The translations under genes were made by a program, and so were the position numbers. Below the pieces are notes generated by a model, which had not been told where the DNA came from, did not search any database, and saw only the letters and a program-made list of their open reading frames with translations. From contig NC_063161.1 of NCBI RefSeq assembly GCF_023159225.1, forward strand, positions 2,344,959 through 2,408,958: a stretch of DNA of 64,000 bases, read 5' to 3'. The DNA comes from Perognathus longimembris pacificus (Eukaryota; Chordata; Mammalia; Rodentia; Heteromyidae). Positions 45,443 to 56,407 of the stretch are shown piece by piece; position 1 is the stretch's first letter; each line of letters starts with the position of its first letter.

Positions 45443-45844
45443 TGTAAGTGTAAGTGTGGACCTTAGATTCTTGGATACAGTAATCCGTAAATCACTAGCA
45501 AATCACAGCCATGTCACTGAGGTGACAAACGCCTGAGGAGATCGGCTAGAGGGCGTAGAGGACAGAAGAGGACCTGGAGGAGGGGAGGGCTGGGCACACC
45601 TCCTCCCGCCACGCCCCTCCCCGCCCAGCTCCACTGCGGCGGCTGCAGGACGGGACTGACTGCGTGACCAGATCTGCGGCTCCGTCTCTCCGGGCGGGCG
45701 TCAGAACCCTTGGGCTCCAATCCTCATCGGAAGCCCCCCACCCCCAGCACACACAAAACCTCCTGGGCGCCTCTCCCTCCAGCCAACCTGACTGTCAAGA
45801 TTAAGCATCCCACCTGGCAAAAAGGAAAAACACCTAGAGAAGAC
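45443..45844. other. Unassigned sequence within the LINE-1 series
   Basis: A GC-rich central part (45540-45790) that is not LINE-like. Nature unknown. Confidence 0.3.
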
Positions 45845-46345
45845 GTGTCATGTTCACGTACATACGGAGTAGGTTTTAATTAACACATCCCAGACCGTAA
45901 GGCCGTCTTAACACTCCCAAAGCTTATTATTACACCGTGGTTCAATAAAACCTCTCCGTAAATTAGAATTTAACGTCAGGATGATTATTAAAAAGACTAT
46001 ATATATTTGAAAAAAAAAACCTTTCAAAACATATTTCTAAATGAATCATGGGTAAACGGAAAGATTATAGCAGAAGCTAGAATTTTTTTTTTACAAGAAT
46101 GAACGTTGAAGACATAAAATTCCCCAAGTCAGTTCACAAAGGGAAATTTATATCCTTAATTGCCGAGATTATCAAATGAGAAGTTGAAAATTAATGAGAT
46201 CGATATCCAACCTAAGTTAGAAAAAGGACAACAAAACACACCAGAGGAAACAGAAAAAAAAAACAAAAGTTTTAGGATCAGTTAAGTTAATGAGCAGAAA
46301 GTAAACCAACTGGAAAGAAAACTGGAAAGTCTTTGAAGACACTAA
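45845..46345 (+). mobile_element. Old LINE-1, ORF2 fragment
   Basis: The order 'ccgtggttcaataaaacctc', 'tgaatcatgggtaaacgg', 'agggaaatttatatcctta' and 'caacctaagttagaaaaag' follows the region of ancient L1 ORF2 between endonuclease and reverse transcriptase. At first sight it resembles an AT-rich conserved element, but the phrase order argues for LINE-1. Confidence 0.55.
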
Positions 46346-47132
46346 TTAATGATACAACTCCTGCAAGAAGAGAGGGAGCACGAACAGCAAAGACCGTGGA
46401 AGTTGCCACTTGAACCACACGGAGGTGGTGTTGAGAGAAATTGGTGAGGGGGTAAGGGGGAACTAAAGAGGAGGGAGGGGAGGAGGAGGGGGCAGGAGAG
46501 GAGAAGGAGGGGAGGGAGGGGGAGGAGAGGGGGAGGGTGCCGACAGGAACCCCAACTTCTCTTTCCCACCACCTCCACGGGGCTTGACTGACAGCCTAGA
46601 CGGCAAGATGAAAAACTCACTTCCAGCCCCTGCTCTCTCCTTCCTTATCTTCCTCGGCGTTTATTAATATGAATACAACACTTGTAAGGCAATCTAACCC
46701 TTCATCTTCCTTCTCCACCACCATCTCACGTCCTCCGGTGCCTGAGCGCCGTCACTTCCGTCACCGATCCAGCTGCAGCCATGATCAAGATCTTCAAAGG
46801 TCACGTTTGGTCAGCAATGCTGGAGTGAAGAAGACGGCAGACACGACACCTCCGGGCCCACTGCTTACCTTGCTGGCACAGGAAGTCCAGCTCGCTACCC
46901 GCAGTGCGCGGTGACACCTTTTCCCAACCTCGAGCGTGTCGACACGAGGCGGAGATGCCCGCGCAGTCTGCAGAGCTGGCTGAGAACTCAACTAGAAGAA
47001 GAGAACCCCGCCCCCGCCGCGTGTCCCCAGCCGGGAGGGGTGCGGCCCGGCGCTCGATCTCACGGAAGGAGGGAGGCATGGACAGACCCATGGGGGAGTC
47101 CTTAACAGAGCACATCTCAGAATAAACTCGAT
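46346..47132. other. Unique sequence, G-rich then CpG-rich
   Basis: 46440-46545 is a purine-rich (GGGAGG)n-like stretch. 46900-47110 is CpG-rich. No exon is supported. Confidence 0.35.
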
Positions 47133-47238
47133 TTATTTTTTGGTCGGTCGTGGGGCTTGAACTCTGGGCCCGAGCGCTGTCCCTGCGCTCTTCAGCTCAA
47201 GGCTGGCGCTCTACCGCCGGAGCCCCAGCGCCACTTCC
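47133..47238 (-). mobile_element. Partial ID-like SINE (second unit and tail)
   Basis: The plus strand starts with a T-run, then 'gtggggcttgaactctgggc', 'gagcgctgtccctgcgctct' and 'gctcaaggctggcgctctac', the reverse complement of the second unit of the local SINE. The tRNA-like head is missing. Confidence 0.75.
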
Positions 47239-48324
47239 ATCAGCTAGATCTGTACCAAATCAGAAGTATCGTAGTGCGGCGATTTGCACCCAAAGGAAAC
47301 TGGGCACGGGCATCTGCCAAGCCACCGGGGACCGGGCGCTGTGAAGCTTCACCCTGTGGCACTTTTCTGGGTAGGGATTTCCCTGCTCCGGTGGTGCCGT
47401 GGGTCAGCTCTGGATCGCCCCTCTGCAGGTGCCCGCCTCAAGCCCAGGATTCCCGGTGGGTATTTAGCCGCAGGGTTTTGCGGCGTCGGGCGTCCTCATT
47501 CCTTCGGGATGGCTGCCCGAGCCCCCCGCGCCGGGAGGCAGGCTGAGAGGCGGCACACGCGCCCGCCGTTCTGTCTCTTGCAATTTGAGGCCGGGTAAGA
47601 GAGTAAGTTCTGACTTTGGGGAGAGGGTGTAGGTAGGAAAAGGTCTTGCTTCCATAGCGTGGGTGGCATTTCCTCCACGTCTGTGGCCCGTGTCGTGATT
47701 CCTCTCGGTCAGTGAACCGGGTTAGGGCTGGGTTTTGTAACGCTTGGTCGGGCCGGTCCCGGTGCATACCTGCCCTGTGGTCTCTACGCGGGAGTGAGTT
47801 GGTGCATTGCCAGCATGACCCCCAGTCTAACTCCCAGCTTTCCTGATCCACCAAGCCCAGCCCTCCCCGAGCTGGGGAAGAACTTGGAAGCGCGTTTACA
47901 GTGCCCTGGAGGGGGTGAGGTTGGCCGGCGTACAGTGTAAACAGGCACAGAAAGATAGCAGTGCCGTCTCCCTCTGCCAGTACAGAAATGTGACGATTTC
48001 TATTGAAATCTATCTGTTTGGAGAAGGCCTCTGCTCTTCTCCATCTGGAGACTGATAACAGGTTTGGCTATCACCCCCAAATTAGGAATCCAATGCTGCA
48101 AACTCCCACCAATCCTGGAAAAGACCTTGATTTTCTGTCTGTGGAATAAGAAGGCTCAGGACTCAACGGAAGGACACGAATGCCTTGCTGGACTTGAAGC
48201 TAAAACCCGGGCAAGGGGCCTGGTGTTGTGGAACTTGGGCTTGTAGTTGTTGGGGAGACTCTGCCCCGAAAGCCAAGCACGAAAATGGCATTTGTCTGAG
48301 GGGCTGCTTTGCATAGTAATAGGT
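47239..48324. other. Unique sequence, no gene supported
   Basis: CpG-rich to about 47600, then moderate GC. No domains are recognised in the open frames. Confidence 0.35.
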
Positions 48325-48367
48325 TCTCTCTCTCTCTCTCTCTCTCTCAGTCTCTCTCTCTCTCTCT

Positions 48368-48416
<49 letters not shown>
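48325..48416. repeat. (TC)n-(GT)n compound microsatellite
   Basis: TC dinucleotides from 48325 to 48370, with one AG interruption at about 48349, joined directly to about 23 GT dinucleotides (48371-48416). Confidence 0.98.
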
Positions 48417-48418
<2 letters not shown>

Positions 48419-50272
48419 CCACCTAGGCCCCATGGGCTCTTTTACAAGGCATTACCAAAAGTGTGATGTCTTGTTGTTTCGAAAGCCCTGAGGGAGAAGG
48501 AGCTTGTCCTCGTTGGCTGTCGGACTGTCTTAGTTCTTGAACAAACCCAACCAAGGGTACACGCTTGCTTTGGTCCTTGGTGGAAGGCAACGAGGAGGGA
48601 GAGTGCGCCACTGGGCTCGGGGCATTTGGCTAAGAATTGTGCAGGGGGTTAGGCACCACTGGGTGGAGGGGAGCCGTGGGACTCGTGTACAAACATCTTG
48701 TGCCGGGCAGCAGTCCTCATCCGGCATATGAGCAGCAGGAGAGGCACGTCGAACGGGGATGGGTAAGGCAATCCATACTGGAGACGTTATCGATTAGAGA
48801 CTTGAAGCTCTTTCTTGCTTCCGGCTTGGGAGGACAGTGCTTTTTATGGAAGAACACTCCAGATCGAGGACGCCCTAATAAGGCTCGTGTAAATGCTCTG
48901 GCCAAGGTAGAGGCAGCTCCTATTTCCTGGGGAACCACATTGGAATCCCCCCCCCCCCCGAGACTTCCACCAGAGGCAAGAGAAGGCTAGAACTCACACT
49001 CAGAAATACCAACGTGGAAGAAGGCTAAGAGAAATTCGGTTGGGTCTTCTATGGGGGTGCAGGGAGTTATAAAAAGCCCCAAAGTCTGTAAGTAATCTCT
49101 CTGTAGGCATTGAGCAGGGCACCAGAATAATGAAACCTGGTGGGAGGCCCACGGGGGGGGGGGTGGGGGCAGAGAGGAAGCCTGGGCCATGGACCTCCTG
49201 GACACGTTCGAGGTCACCAAGGCTCCCCCCTCCCGTGGGGTTCACAGGCGGTGAACGGGACCGCAGAAACACGGGCACACTCCCCGCAGCTTTCCTCAGA
49301 CACGGCCATCGGTGCCCCCGGGGACCTCGTCCCAGCCCTCGCGGGCTCCCCGTGCCCTTCTGCCTCCGGGCAGAACAGGGTGTTTGGGAGGCCGCTGTTC
49401 CGGCGGGCACCCGGCTCCGGCGTCCTGGGTGCTGACCGTCGAAGCGGACACCGGCGCGGTGACCCGGCAGTGTGGAGGTCTCTCGGGGGTCCGCCGACAC
49501 AAACGCCTGCCCCCCCGCGCCTCCTCTCCCCGGTGGCCGTGGTTGAAAGCATGGACGACGGTCTAAATGGGTTAGAAGGGGCCCGGGAGCCAGCTCCGAA
49601 GCTCTCAGCATAGATCAGGAGCTGACTCTCATTAAATGGAGTCCCAGAATTAGCTGACCTTTCCAGGAACCAGGATTTATAACAGAATACTTCCTAAGAG
49701 CTTCTCTAAGTATAGGGTTCTTTGGGGACCGGCTTCTAGAAGCCTACAGAAGGTTTTCAGTGGGCCCTCCATTACTTCTTTTACCTGCTTGTTGGCACAG
49801 GTCCTCGTGCCCTCTTAGAAGCGCTGGGTGATCGGTGGGGCGGCTGGGTGCTGGGTGTGTAACCGAGTCAGCTGCTGGGACTCCAAGGGCAGCTCCGGAG
49901 AGCAGTGCGGGCACTGTAGCTCTCCCTGGGGAGCTCCCTGCTTCATCAGCAAACCCAGAGAAGCATCCAGAATGTGGCTCTCCTCGTGAGGGGAGCGGCC
50001 GCCGGAGAGAAGCCAGTGTGCACACGACAGAGACTGCGCAGCAAACGCTGGACTTGGAGAGAAAACAGGCCGACAGACACAGATGTCCAACTGACCGGCA
50101 TGCGCATCTAGAACATTCCATTCCAACGTCCCCACCATACACATCTCCTCAAGGACACGTAGAACTTTCTCCAGCGCCAATCACGCCTTAGGGCACAACG
50201 CATTCACACGTTTAAGATGGTTAATTGAATGGGCCAGAATAAGGAGTTCCCCCTTCCCCCCCCCCTCCGCGC
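48417..50272. other. Unique sequence, no gene supported
   Basis: A C-run lies at 48949-48959 and a G-run at 49154-49168. An open frame at 48637-48990 has no recognisable domain. 49190-49600 is CpG-rich. Nothing is supported as an exon or a repeat. Confidence 0.35.
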
Positions 50273-50296
50273 GCACACACACACACACACACACAC
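50273..50296. repeat. (CA)n microsatellite
   Basis: Twelve CA dinucleotides next to a C-rich tract. Confidence 0.97.
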
Positions 50297-50800
50297 GGGG
50301 ATCCAGGCTCTCCCAGCCCAGAGCACGGCCTTGAGCTCCGGCCTGACAGCAAGTACAAAACGCCAGCTCCACGCGGATCGCAGATCCCAAGGTAACAGCA
50401 GAAAGGACAGCATCACCGGAAGGAGACACTGGAACGCTCCCTCCGCGGGGCTGCACAACCAGCTTCCTTAGCCTTTCTTGTTTATTGTTGTTGTAAAGGC
50501 GGGGTACACAAGTCAGGTCATGAGTACATTTCTTTATGAGTGGTGTCGCCTCCTCCCCCCCCCCCAGCCACCCTCCCCTACAAGTTGTATCGTTCAATCA
50601 ACGTAGTGTCGAGTGAGTACACCCGCTGCGTTTGCTCTCCCTCCATTCCGCGGCGCCCCCCCTTGCTCTCTCCAAGACGGATAAACAAACAAGACGAAAA
50701 GAAAAGAAAGCAGCAAAGTGAAACCTCTTGCTTCCATTTCCTGGCATCAGTTCCAATAAATATTATTTTATCTGATCAGAGTCATGGCGCCTTTGTGCTC
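50297..50800. other. Unique sequence before a LINE-1 fragment
   Basis: Nothing recognisable apart from a C-run at about 50558-50567. Confidence 0.35.
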
Positions 50801-51285
50801 CTGCCCTAATGAACAATGAGTTTATACATTTGACCCCAAAAGCACAGGCCCCAAAAGCAAAAGCAGACAAATTTGATTACAGCAAACTAGAAAGCTTGCA
50901 CACAGCAAAAGGAACCAGGGTGAAGGGAGACAGCTCGGGGATTGGCAGAAAATATATGCAAGCCATACGTTACTCAGAATACAATAGGAACTCAAAGGAC
51001 TGGAGAAAACAAATAACCCAATTTACAAATGGGCAAAACACCTGCATAGACATTTCTCAAAAGAAGCCACACAAATGACCGACGGGTATAGAAAAGGCTC
51101 AACACCATTAATCATTAAGGAAATGTAAATTAAAACCACTGCGAACTATCTCCTCCCCAGTTAGAAGAGCTATTATCCAAAGACAAAAGACAAATGTAAA
51201 GTTAAGGGAACACTTCTGGCTGCGGGTGTGAATGTAAATTAACACCGCCACGATGGAAAACTTCATGAATGTTCTTCAAGAACTA
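50801..51285 (+). mobile_element. Old LINE-1, ORF2 3' part
   Basis: 'ccccaaaagcacaggc', 'aatttacaaatgggcaaaac', 'agacatttctcaaaagaagc', 'caacaccattaatcattaag' and 'gaaatgtaaattaaaaccac' are the well-known order near the ORF2 C-terminus of ancient mammalian L1. Frame-disrupted. Confidence 0.85.
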
Positions 51286-51527
51286 GAAGTGGGAGCCAAG
51301 GGTGCCGGTGGCTCCTACTTGTAATCCTAGCTACTCAAAATGCTGAGATTGGGAGCAGCAAAGGAAGAGGCCAACCACAGCCACAAAACTTGTTGAATTC
51401 TACTTCCAAAATAGTCAGCCAAGTAGGGTTAGAGATGTGGCTCAAGTGGTAGAACACCAGCCAAGCAAGCAATCGGAGCAAAGCCCTGAGTTCAAACCCC
51501 AGTACTGCACACGCACACACAGCAAAA
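51286..51527 (+). mobile_element. Chimeric B1-ID SINE inserted in LINE-1
   Basis: 'gtgccggtggctcctacttg', 'taatcctagctactcaaaat', then 'gatgtggctcaagtggtaga' and 'gagttcaaaccccagtactg'. An 8-bp duplication AAGAACTA lies at 51278-51285 and 51528-51535. Confidence 0.82.
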
Positions 51528-51535
51528 AGAACTAT

Positions 51536-51775
51536 TGCTCAGTATGGCAAATGAAGTTTTAAAATAATTACAATAATTTTATCACTACACATTTAAAGGG
51601 TGTTAAGAGTAAATTTCACATGTTAGCAGCACAAAAAAATGTCAAATATTTCAGATGAGGAATCTGTCAGATTGGTTATATTACCCACATCACATTTATA
51701 AATCTTGCCACACCTCATACTCAATAAATGCATGCAACCACTTTCTATCCATTTATGATAGAATAAAAAACAAGA
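51536..51775 (+). mobile_element. Old LINE-1, probable 3' UTR remnant
   Basis: AT-rich sequence directly after the SINE ('tatggcaaatgaagttttaa', 'cacatttaaagggtgttaag'), in the position and with the look of the L1 3' end interrupted by the SINE. The right boundary is uncertain. Confidence 0.45.
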
Positions 51776-52494
51776 CTTTGAGTCAGCCAATCAGCACCAG
51801 GAAAAGACAAACTCAGAGAAAAATGAGAGACGCATCCAGATGACCCGGGCAGCTTGCAGAGAAGGAAACTCAAGTGGCCCATACAGGTGCCACCGTTCAG
51901 ATGCTCAGCTGCCTTGAGGATCTGGGAACGTTCCAGAAAACCACCAGGAGCCACCCTTCCAGCTCACTGAGTAGGCAAAGCCTCAGGGGAGCAGAGCAGG
52001 TCCTCAATTCCTTGGGTGGGCGTATAAATTAGTGCAACCACCGTGGCTGTGCCTCGCTAGCAGATGGTGTGCGGGCCGTGGTTCTGCTGCCTGTATTTCC
52101 TGCCCACCCGCAGACCCACCCCACCCACCGGACCCCGCTCTGTCCTGCTGGCCCCACCTCCGCCTGGCCAGGGGAGGGAGGGAGTCCAGCACCTCCCAGT
52201 CACCCTGTCTCTGTCCATCTCCACGCCCCGCTCTGTCCAGCCTGTGGCACAATTCCTTTCACGCATCTCAGAAGCATGCGGAACTGGAGAACCTGTTATC
52301 TATACATTAAACGCCGGGGAAGCACGGTTCCCCACCTGCTCTGAGACCGTGGCTTTTCCTGCTAGAGGGACGCAGGCCAAGAGTGAGAACTTCACAGCCT
52401 AGAACCCCCCACCCCCGAGCTGTACCCCCAGCCGGCCCCTCCTGTGGACACGGGGCCCGCAGGCCTGGAGTTGCTGCGTGCCCCCGGCACACAG
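51776..52494. other. Unique sequence
   Basis: GC-rich from 52040. No gene or repeat is supported. Confidence 0.35.
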
Positions 52495-52765
52495 TTGCTG
52501 TTTAATAAAACCCAATTTTAAAAGGATCATCAAGGTTATTCTGGAATAAAAACTCCATTATTTAAAGAGCCATCATGAAAAAAAAAAATTTTAAATATGC
52601 AAAATTACCTTCTCACAGACAGAACTAGCTTCCAGAAATTTAAAATAGCAGACCCCAAAGCAAAGGCTTGAACACTAATGATTACATTCAGTAGAATAAC
52701 ATTTACAAAAAAAGAATTAGCCCAATATACTCCTAATTTTTAAACAATGTCTCGTGCATAGGAAT
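52495..52765. other. AT-rich island, candidate conserved non-coding element
   Basis: Contains 'tgtttaataaaacccaattt', 'catcaaggttattctgg' and 'aacactaatgattacattca'. Not recognised as LINE-1, although that remains possible. Confidence 0.35.
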
Positions 52766-53625
52766 ATAGCTCCGTGCCCAGGAAGAGCCCTGATTTCTTT
52801 TAAGTAAAGAGCCCTGTATTTCATGGCGGGAATGGGAAAGATGACGGCCCCAGCTCTCCATACCTGAGGTCAGAAAGGGAGAATGGGAAGAATGGAGAAG
52901 AGCAGAAGGAAGGGGGAGGGAGGAGGGGGAGGGAGGAGGGGAGGGAGGCAGGGCCGTGTGGAGGCCGCAGCTCTGGTGGCTGGCGGCGAAGGCGTGTGCG
53001 GGTGGACAGGCGCCGGCCGGACTCGGCCCGCCACGTGTAGGCGGCCGCGGGAGGGAGCGGCGGACCCCGCGGGGCTCAGCCGCGGCTCTCTGCAGCGTCT
53101 GCCGGTGCGCGGCCGGCTCCCGATGGGCCGGCTGTGCTGTGCGTCCTGGAAGTCCCGCCTGCCCCCACCAACCCCGTTTCACAGCCGAGGAGACGCTGCC
53201 CACCCCCGTGCGGCCCGGCAGGTCTGTGGACCGTGAGATGGCCGGTCTTTGTCCCAGGAGTGGAGGGGACGAGGGGTTGTGCTGCTCGCTGCCTGGCGGT
53301 GCAGCTACCAAGCTGTCGTGCAGCCGCCCTGTGCTGGGAAAGGCAGGGGATGTTATCCTGCACGCGACACGGGCTCCTGGAAGACCCCGCGGTGGGACAC
53401 ACGTGTGCTCACGGCCGGTCACTGCGGCCGAGGCGGCGGGGGCGAAGGGGCGTGGAAACCAATTAGACAGCCATGGCAGCAGTCCAACAAGACCAGAGGA
53501 GCAACGTGGCTCCGGGCCAGAGAGCCAGCCACAGGGAGGGAGGGGCGCCCACAAACACACACCCGACGCCCCGATTCTGACTGGATCGCGCTCGTGGGCA
53601 GGGATCCCCTCCAAGAGAAAAGCGG
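52766..53625. other. GC- and CpG-rich sequence before the 39-bp array
   Basis: A purine-rich (GGGAGGAG) stretch at 52904-52950 is followed by CpG-dense DNA. The very long open frame beginning at 52956 enters the minisatellite. Its upstream part has no recognisable domain. Confidence 0.4.
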
Positions 53626-56407
53626 GGCTCACCCGCGTGTGTAAGCAAGGTCACAGCGCCTCACGGCTCACCCGCGCATGTAAGCAAGGTCACAGCGTCT
53701 CACGGCTCACCCGCGTGTGTAAGCAAGGTCACAGCGTCTCACGACTCACCCGCGTGTGTAAGCAAGGGCACAGCGTCTCACGGCTCACCCGCGTGTGTAA
53801 GCAAGGTCACAGCGTCTCACGGCTCACCCGCGTGTGTAAGCAAGGTCACAGCGCCTCACAGCTCACCCGCGTGTGTAAGCAAGGTCACAGCGTCTCACAG
53901 CTCACCCACGTGTGTAAGCAAGGTCACAGCGCCTCACAGCTCACCCGCGTGTGTAAGCAAGGTCACAGCGTCTCACGGCTCACCCGTGCATGTAAACAAG
54001 GTCACTGCGTCTCACGGCTCACCCACGCGTGTAAGCAAGGTCACAGCGTCTCACAGCTCACCCGCATGTGTAAGCAAGGTCACAGCGTCTCACGGCTCAC
54101 CCGTGCATGTAAACAAGGTCACTGCGTCTCACGGCTCACCCACGCGTGTAAGCAAGGTCACAGCGCCTCACAGCTCACCCGCGTGTGTAAGCAAGGTCAC
54201 AGCGTCTCACGGCTCACCCGTGCATGTAAACAAGGTCACTGCGTCTCACGGCTCACCCACGCGTGTAAGCAAGGTCACAGCGTCTCACAGCTCACCCGCA
54301 TGTGTAAGCAAGGTCACAGCGCCTCACGGCTCACCCGCGTGTGTAAGCAAGGTCACAGCGCCTCACGGCTCACCCGCGTGTGTAAGCAAGGTCACAGCGC
54401 CTCACGGCTCACCCGCGTGTGTAAGCAAGGTCACAGCGTCTCACGGCTCACCCGTGCGTGTAAACAAGGTCACAGCGTCTCACGGCTCACCCGCGTGTGT
54501 AAGCAAGGTCACAGCGCCTCACGGCTCACCCGCGTGTGTAAGCAAGGTCACAGCATCTCACGGCTCACCCGCGTGTGTAAGCAAGGTCACAGCATCTCAC
54601 GGCTCACCCGCGTGTGTAAGCAAGGTCACAGCGTCTCACAGCTCACCCGCGCGTGTAAGCAAGGTCACAGCGTCTCACGGCTCACCCGCGTGTGTAAGCA
54701 AGGTCGCAGCGTCTCACGGCTCACCCACGTGTGTAAGCAAGGTCACAGCGTCTCACGGCTCACCCGCGTGTGTAAGCAAGGTCACAGCGCCTCACGGCTC
54801 ACCCGCGTGTGTAAGCAAGGTCACAGCGCCTCACGGCTCACCCGCGTGTGTAAGCAAGGTCACAGCGCCTCACGGCTCACCCGCGTGTGTAAGCAAGGTC
54901 ACAGCGTCTCACGGCTCACCCGTGCGTGTAAACAAGGTCACAGCGTCTCACGGCTCACCCGCGTGTGTAAGCAAGGTCACAGCGCCTCACGGCTCACCCG
55001 CGTGTGTAAGCAAGGTCACAGCATCTCACGGCTCACCCGCGTGTGTAAGCAAGGTCACAGCATCTCACGGCTCACCCGCGTGTGTAAGCAAGGTCACAGC
55101 GTCTCACAGCTCACCCGCGCGTGTAAGCAAGGTCACAGCGTCTCACGGCTCACCCGCGTGTGTAAGCAAGGTCGCAGCGTCTCACGGCTCACCCACGTGT
55201 GTAAGCAAGGTCACAGCGTCTCACGGCTCACCCGCGTGTGTAAGCAAGGTCACAGCGTCTCACAGCTCACCCGCGCGTGTAAGCAAGGTCACAGCGTCTC
55301 ACAGCTCACCCGCGCGTGTAAGCAAGGTCACAGCGTCTCACGGATCACCCGCGTGTGTAAGCAAGGTCACAGCGTCTCACAGCTCACCCGCGTGTGTAAG
55401 CAAGGTCACAGCATCTCACGGCTCACCCGTGCGTGTAAACAAGGTCACAGCGTCTCACGGCTCACCCGCGTGTGTAAGCAAGGTCACAGCGCCTCACAGC
55501 TCACCCGCGTGTGTAAGCAAGGTCACAGCATCTCACGGCTCACCCGCGTGTGTAAGCAAGGTCACAGCGTCTCACGGCTCACCCGCGTGTGTAAGCAAGG
55601 TCACAGCGTCTCACGGCTCACCCGCGTGTGTAAGCAAGGTCACAGCGTCTCACGGCTCACCCGCGTGTGTAAGCAAGGTCACAGCGTCTCACGGCTCACC
55701 CGCGTGTGTAAGCAAGGTCACAGTGTCTCACAGCTCACCCGCGTGTGTAAGCAAGGTCACAGCATCTCACAGCTCACCCGCGTGTGTAAGCAAGGTCACA
55801 GCGCCTCACAGCTCACCCGCATGTGTAAACAAGGTCACAGAGCCTCACAGCGTCTCACAGCTCACCCGCGTGTGTAAGCAAGGTCACAGCGCCTCACAGC
55901 TCACCCGCGTGTGTTAACAAGGTCACAGAGCCTCACAGCGTCTCACAGCTCACCCGTGTGTGTAAGCAAGGTCACAGCATCTCACAGCGTCTCACAGCTC
56001 ACCCGCGTGTGTAAGCAAGGTCACAGCATCTCACAGCGTCTCACGGCTCACCCGCGTGTGTAAGCAAGGTCACAGCGTCTCACAGTTCACCCGCGTGTGT
56101 AAGCAAGGTCACAGCGCCTCACGGCTCACCCGCGCGTGTAAGCAAGGTCACAGCGTCTCACAGCTCACTCGCGTGTGTAAGCAAGGTCACAGCATCTCAC
56201 GGCGTCTCACGGCTCACCCGCGCGTGTAAGCAAGGTCACAGCGCCTCACAGCGTCTCACAGCTCACCCGCGTGTGTAAGCAAGGTCACAGCGTCTCACGG
56301 CTCACCCACGTGTGTAAGCAAGGTCACAGCGTCTCACGGCTCACCCGTGCGTGTAAACAAGGTCACAGCGCCTCACGGCTCACCCGCGTGTGTAAGCAAG
56401 GTCACTG
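53626..56407. repeat. Large minisatellite, 39-bp unit, about 70 copies, with higher-order structure
   Basis: The unit reads 'ggctcacccgcgtgtgtaag' then 'caaggtcacagcgtctcac' (39 bp; spacing checked at 53641 and 53680). Because 39 is a multiple of three and no stop arises, one frame stays open for 973 codons (LTRVCKQGHSVSR repeated). The variant 'gtcactgcg' recurs at 54001, 54118 and 54235, a 117-bp (3-unit) period. 'aggtcgcagc' recurs at 54701 and 55169, and 'cagcatctca' at 54551 and 55019, a 468-bp (12-unit) block duplicated in tandem. Beyond 55850 some copies carry an extra 11 bp, which breaks the frame. Confidence 0.97.

Noticed and set aside
45845..46345. AT-rich conserved non-coding element
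   Set aside because: First considered for its composition. The order of phrases matches ancient LINE-1 ORF2, so it is listed as LINE-1.
48537..48990. Possible retroviral gag-like open frame
   Set aside because: No zinc-knuckle, capsid motif or flanking LTR could be seen. The frame is short and composition-driven.
52956..55877. 973-codon open frame as a protein-coding gene
   Set aside because: Nearly all of it is the 39-bp minisatellite, whose length (a multiple of three) and lack of stops keep the frame open. Another frame on the same strand is open for 643 codons, and the non-repeat part has no recognisable domain.
53626..56407. CRISPR-like array
   Set aside because: Units are contiguous tandem repeats with no unique spacers, and the genome context is mammalian.
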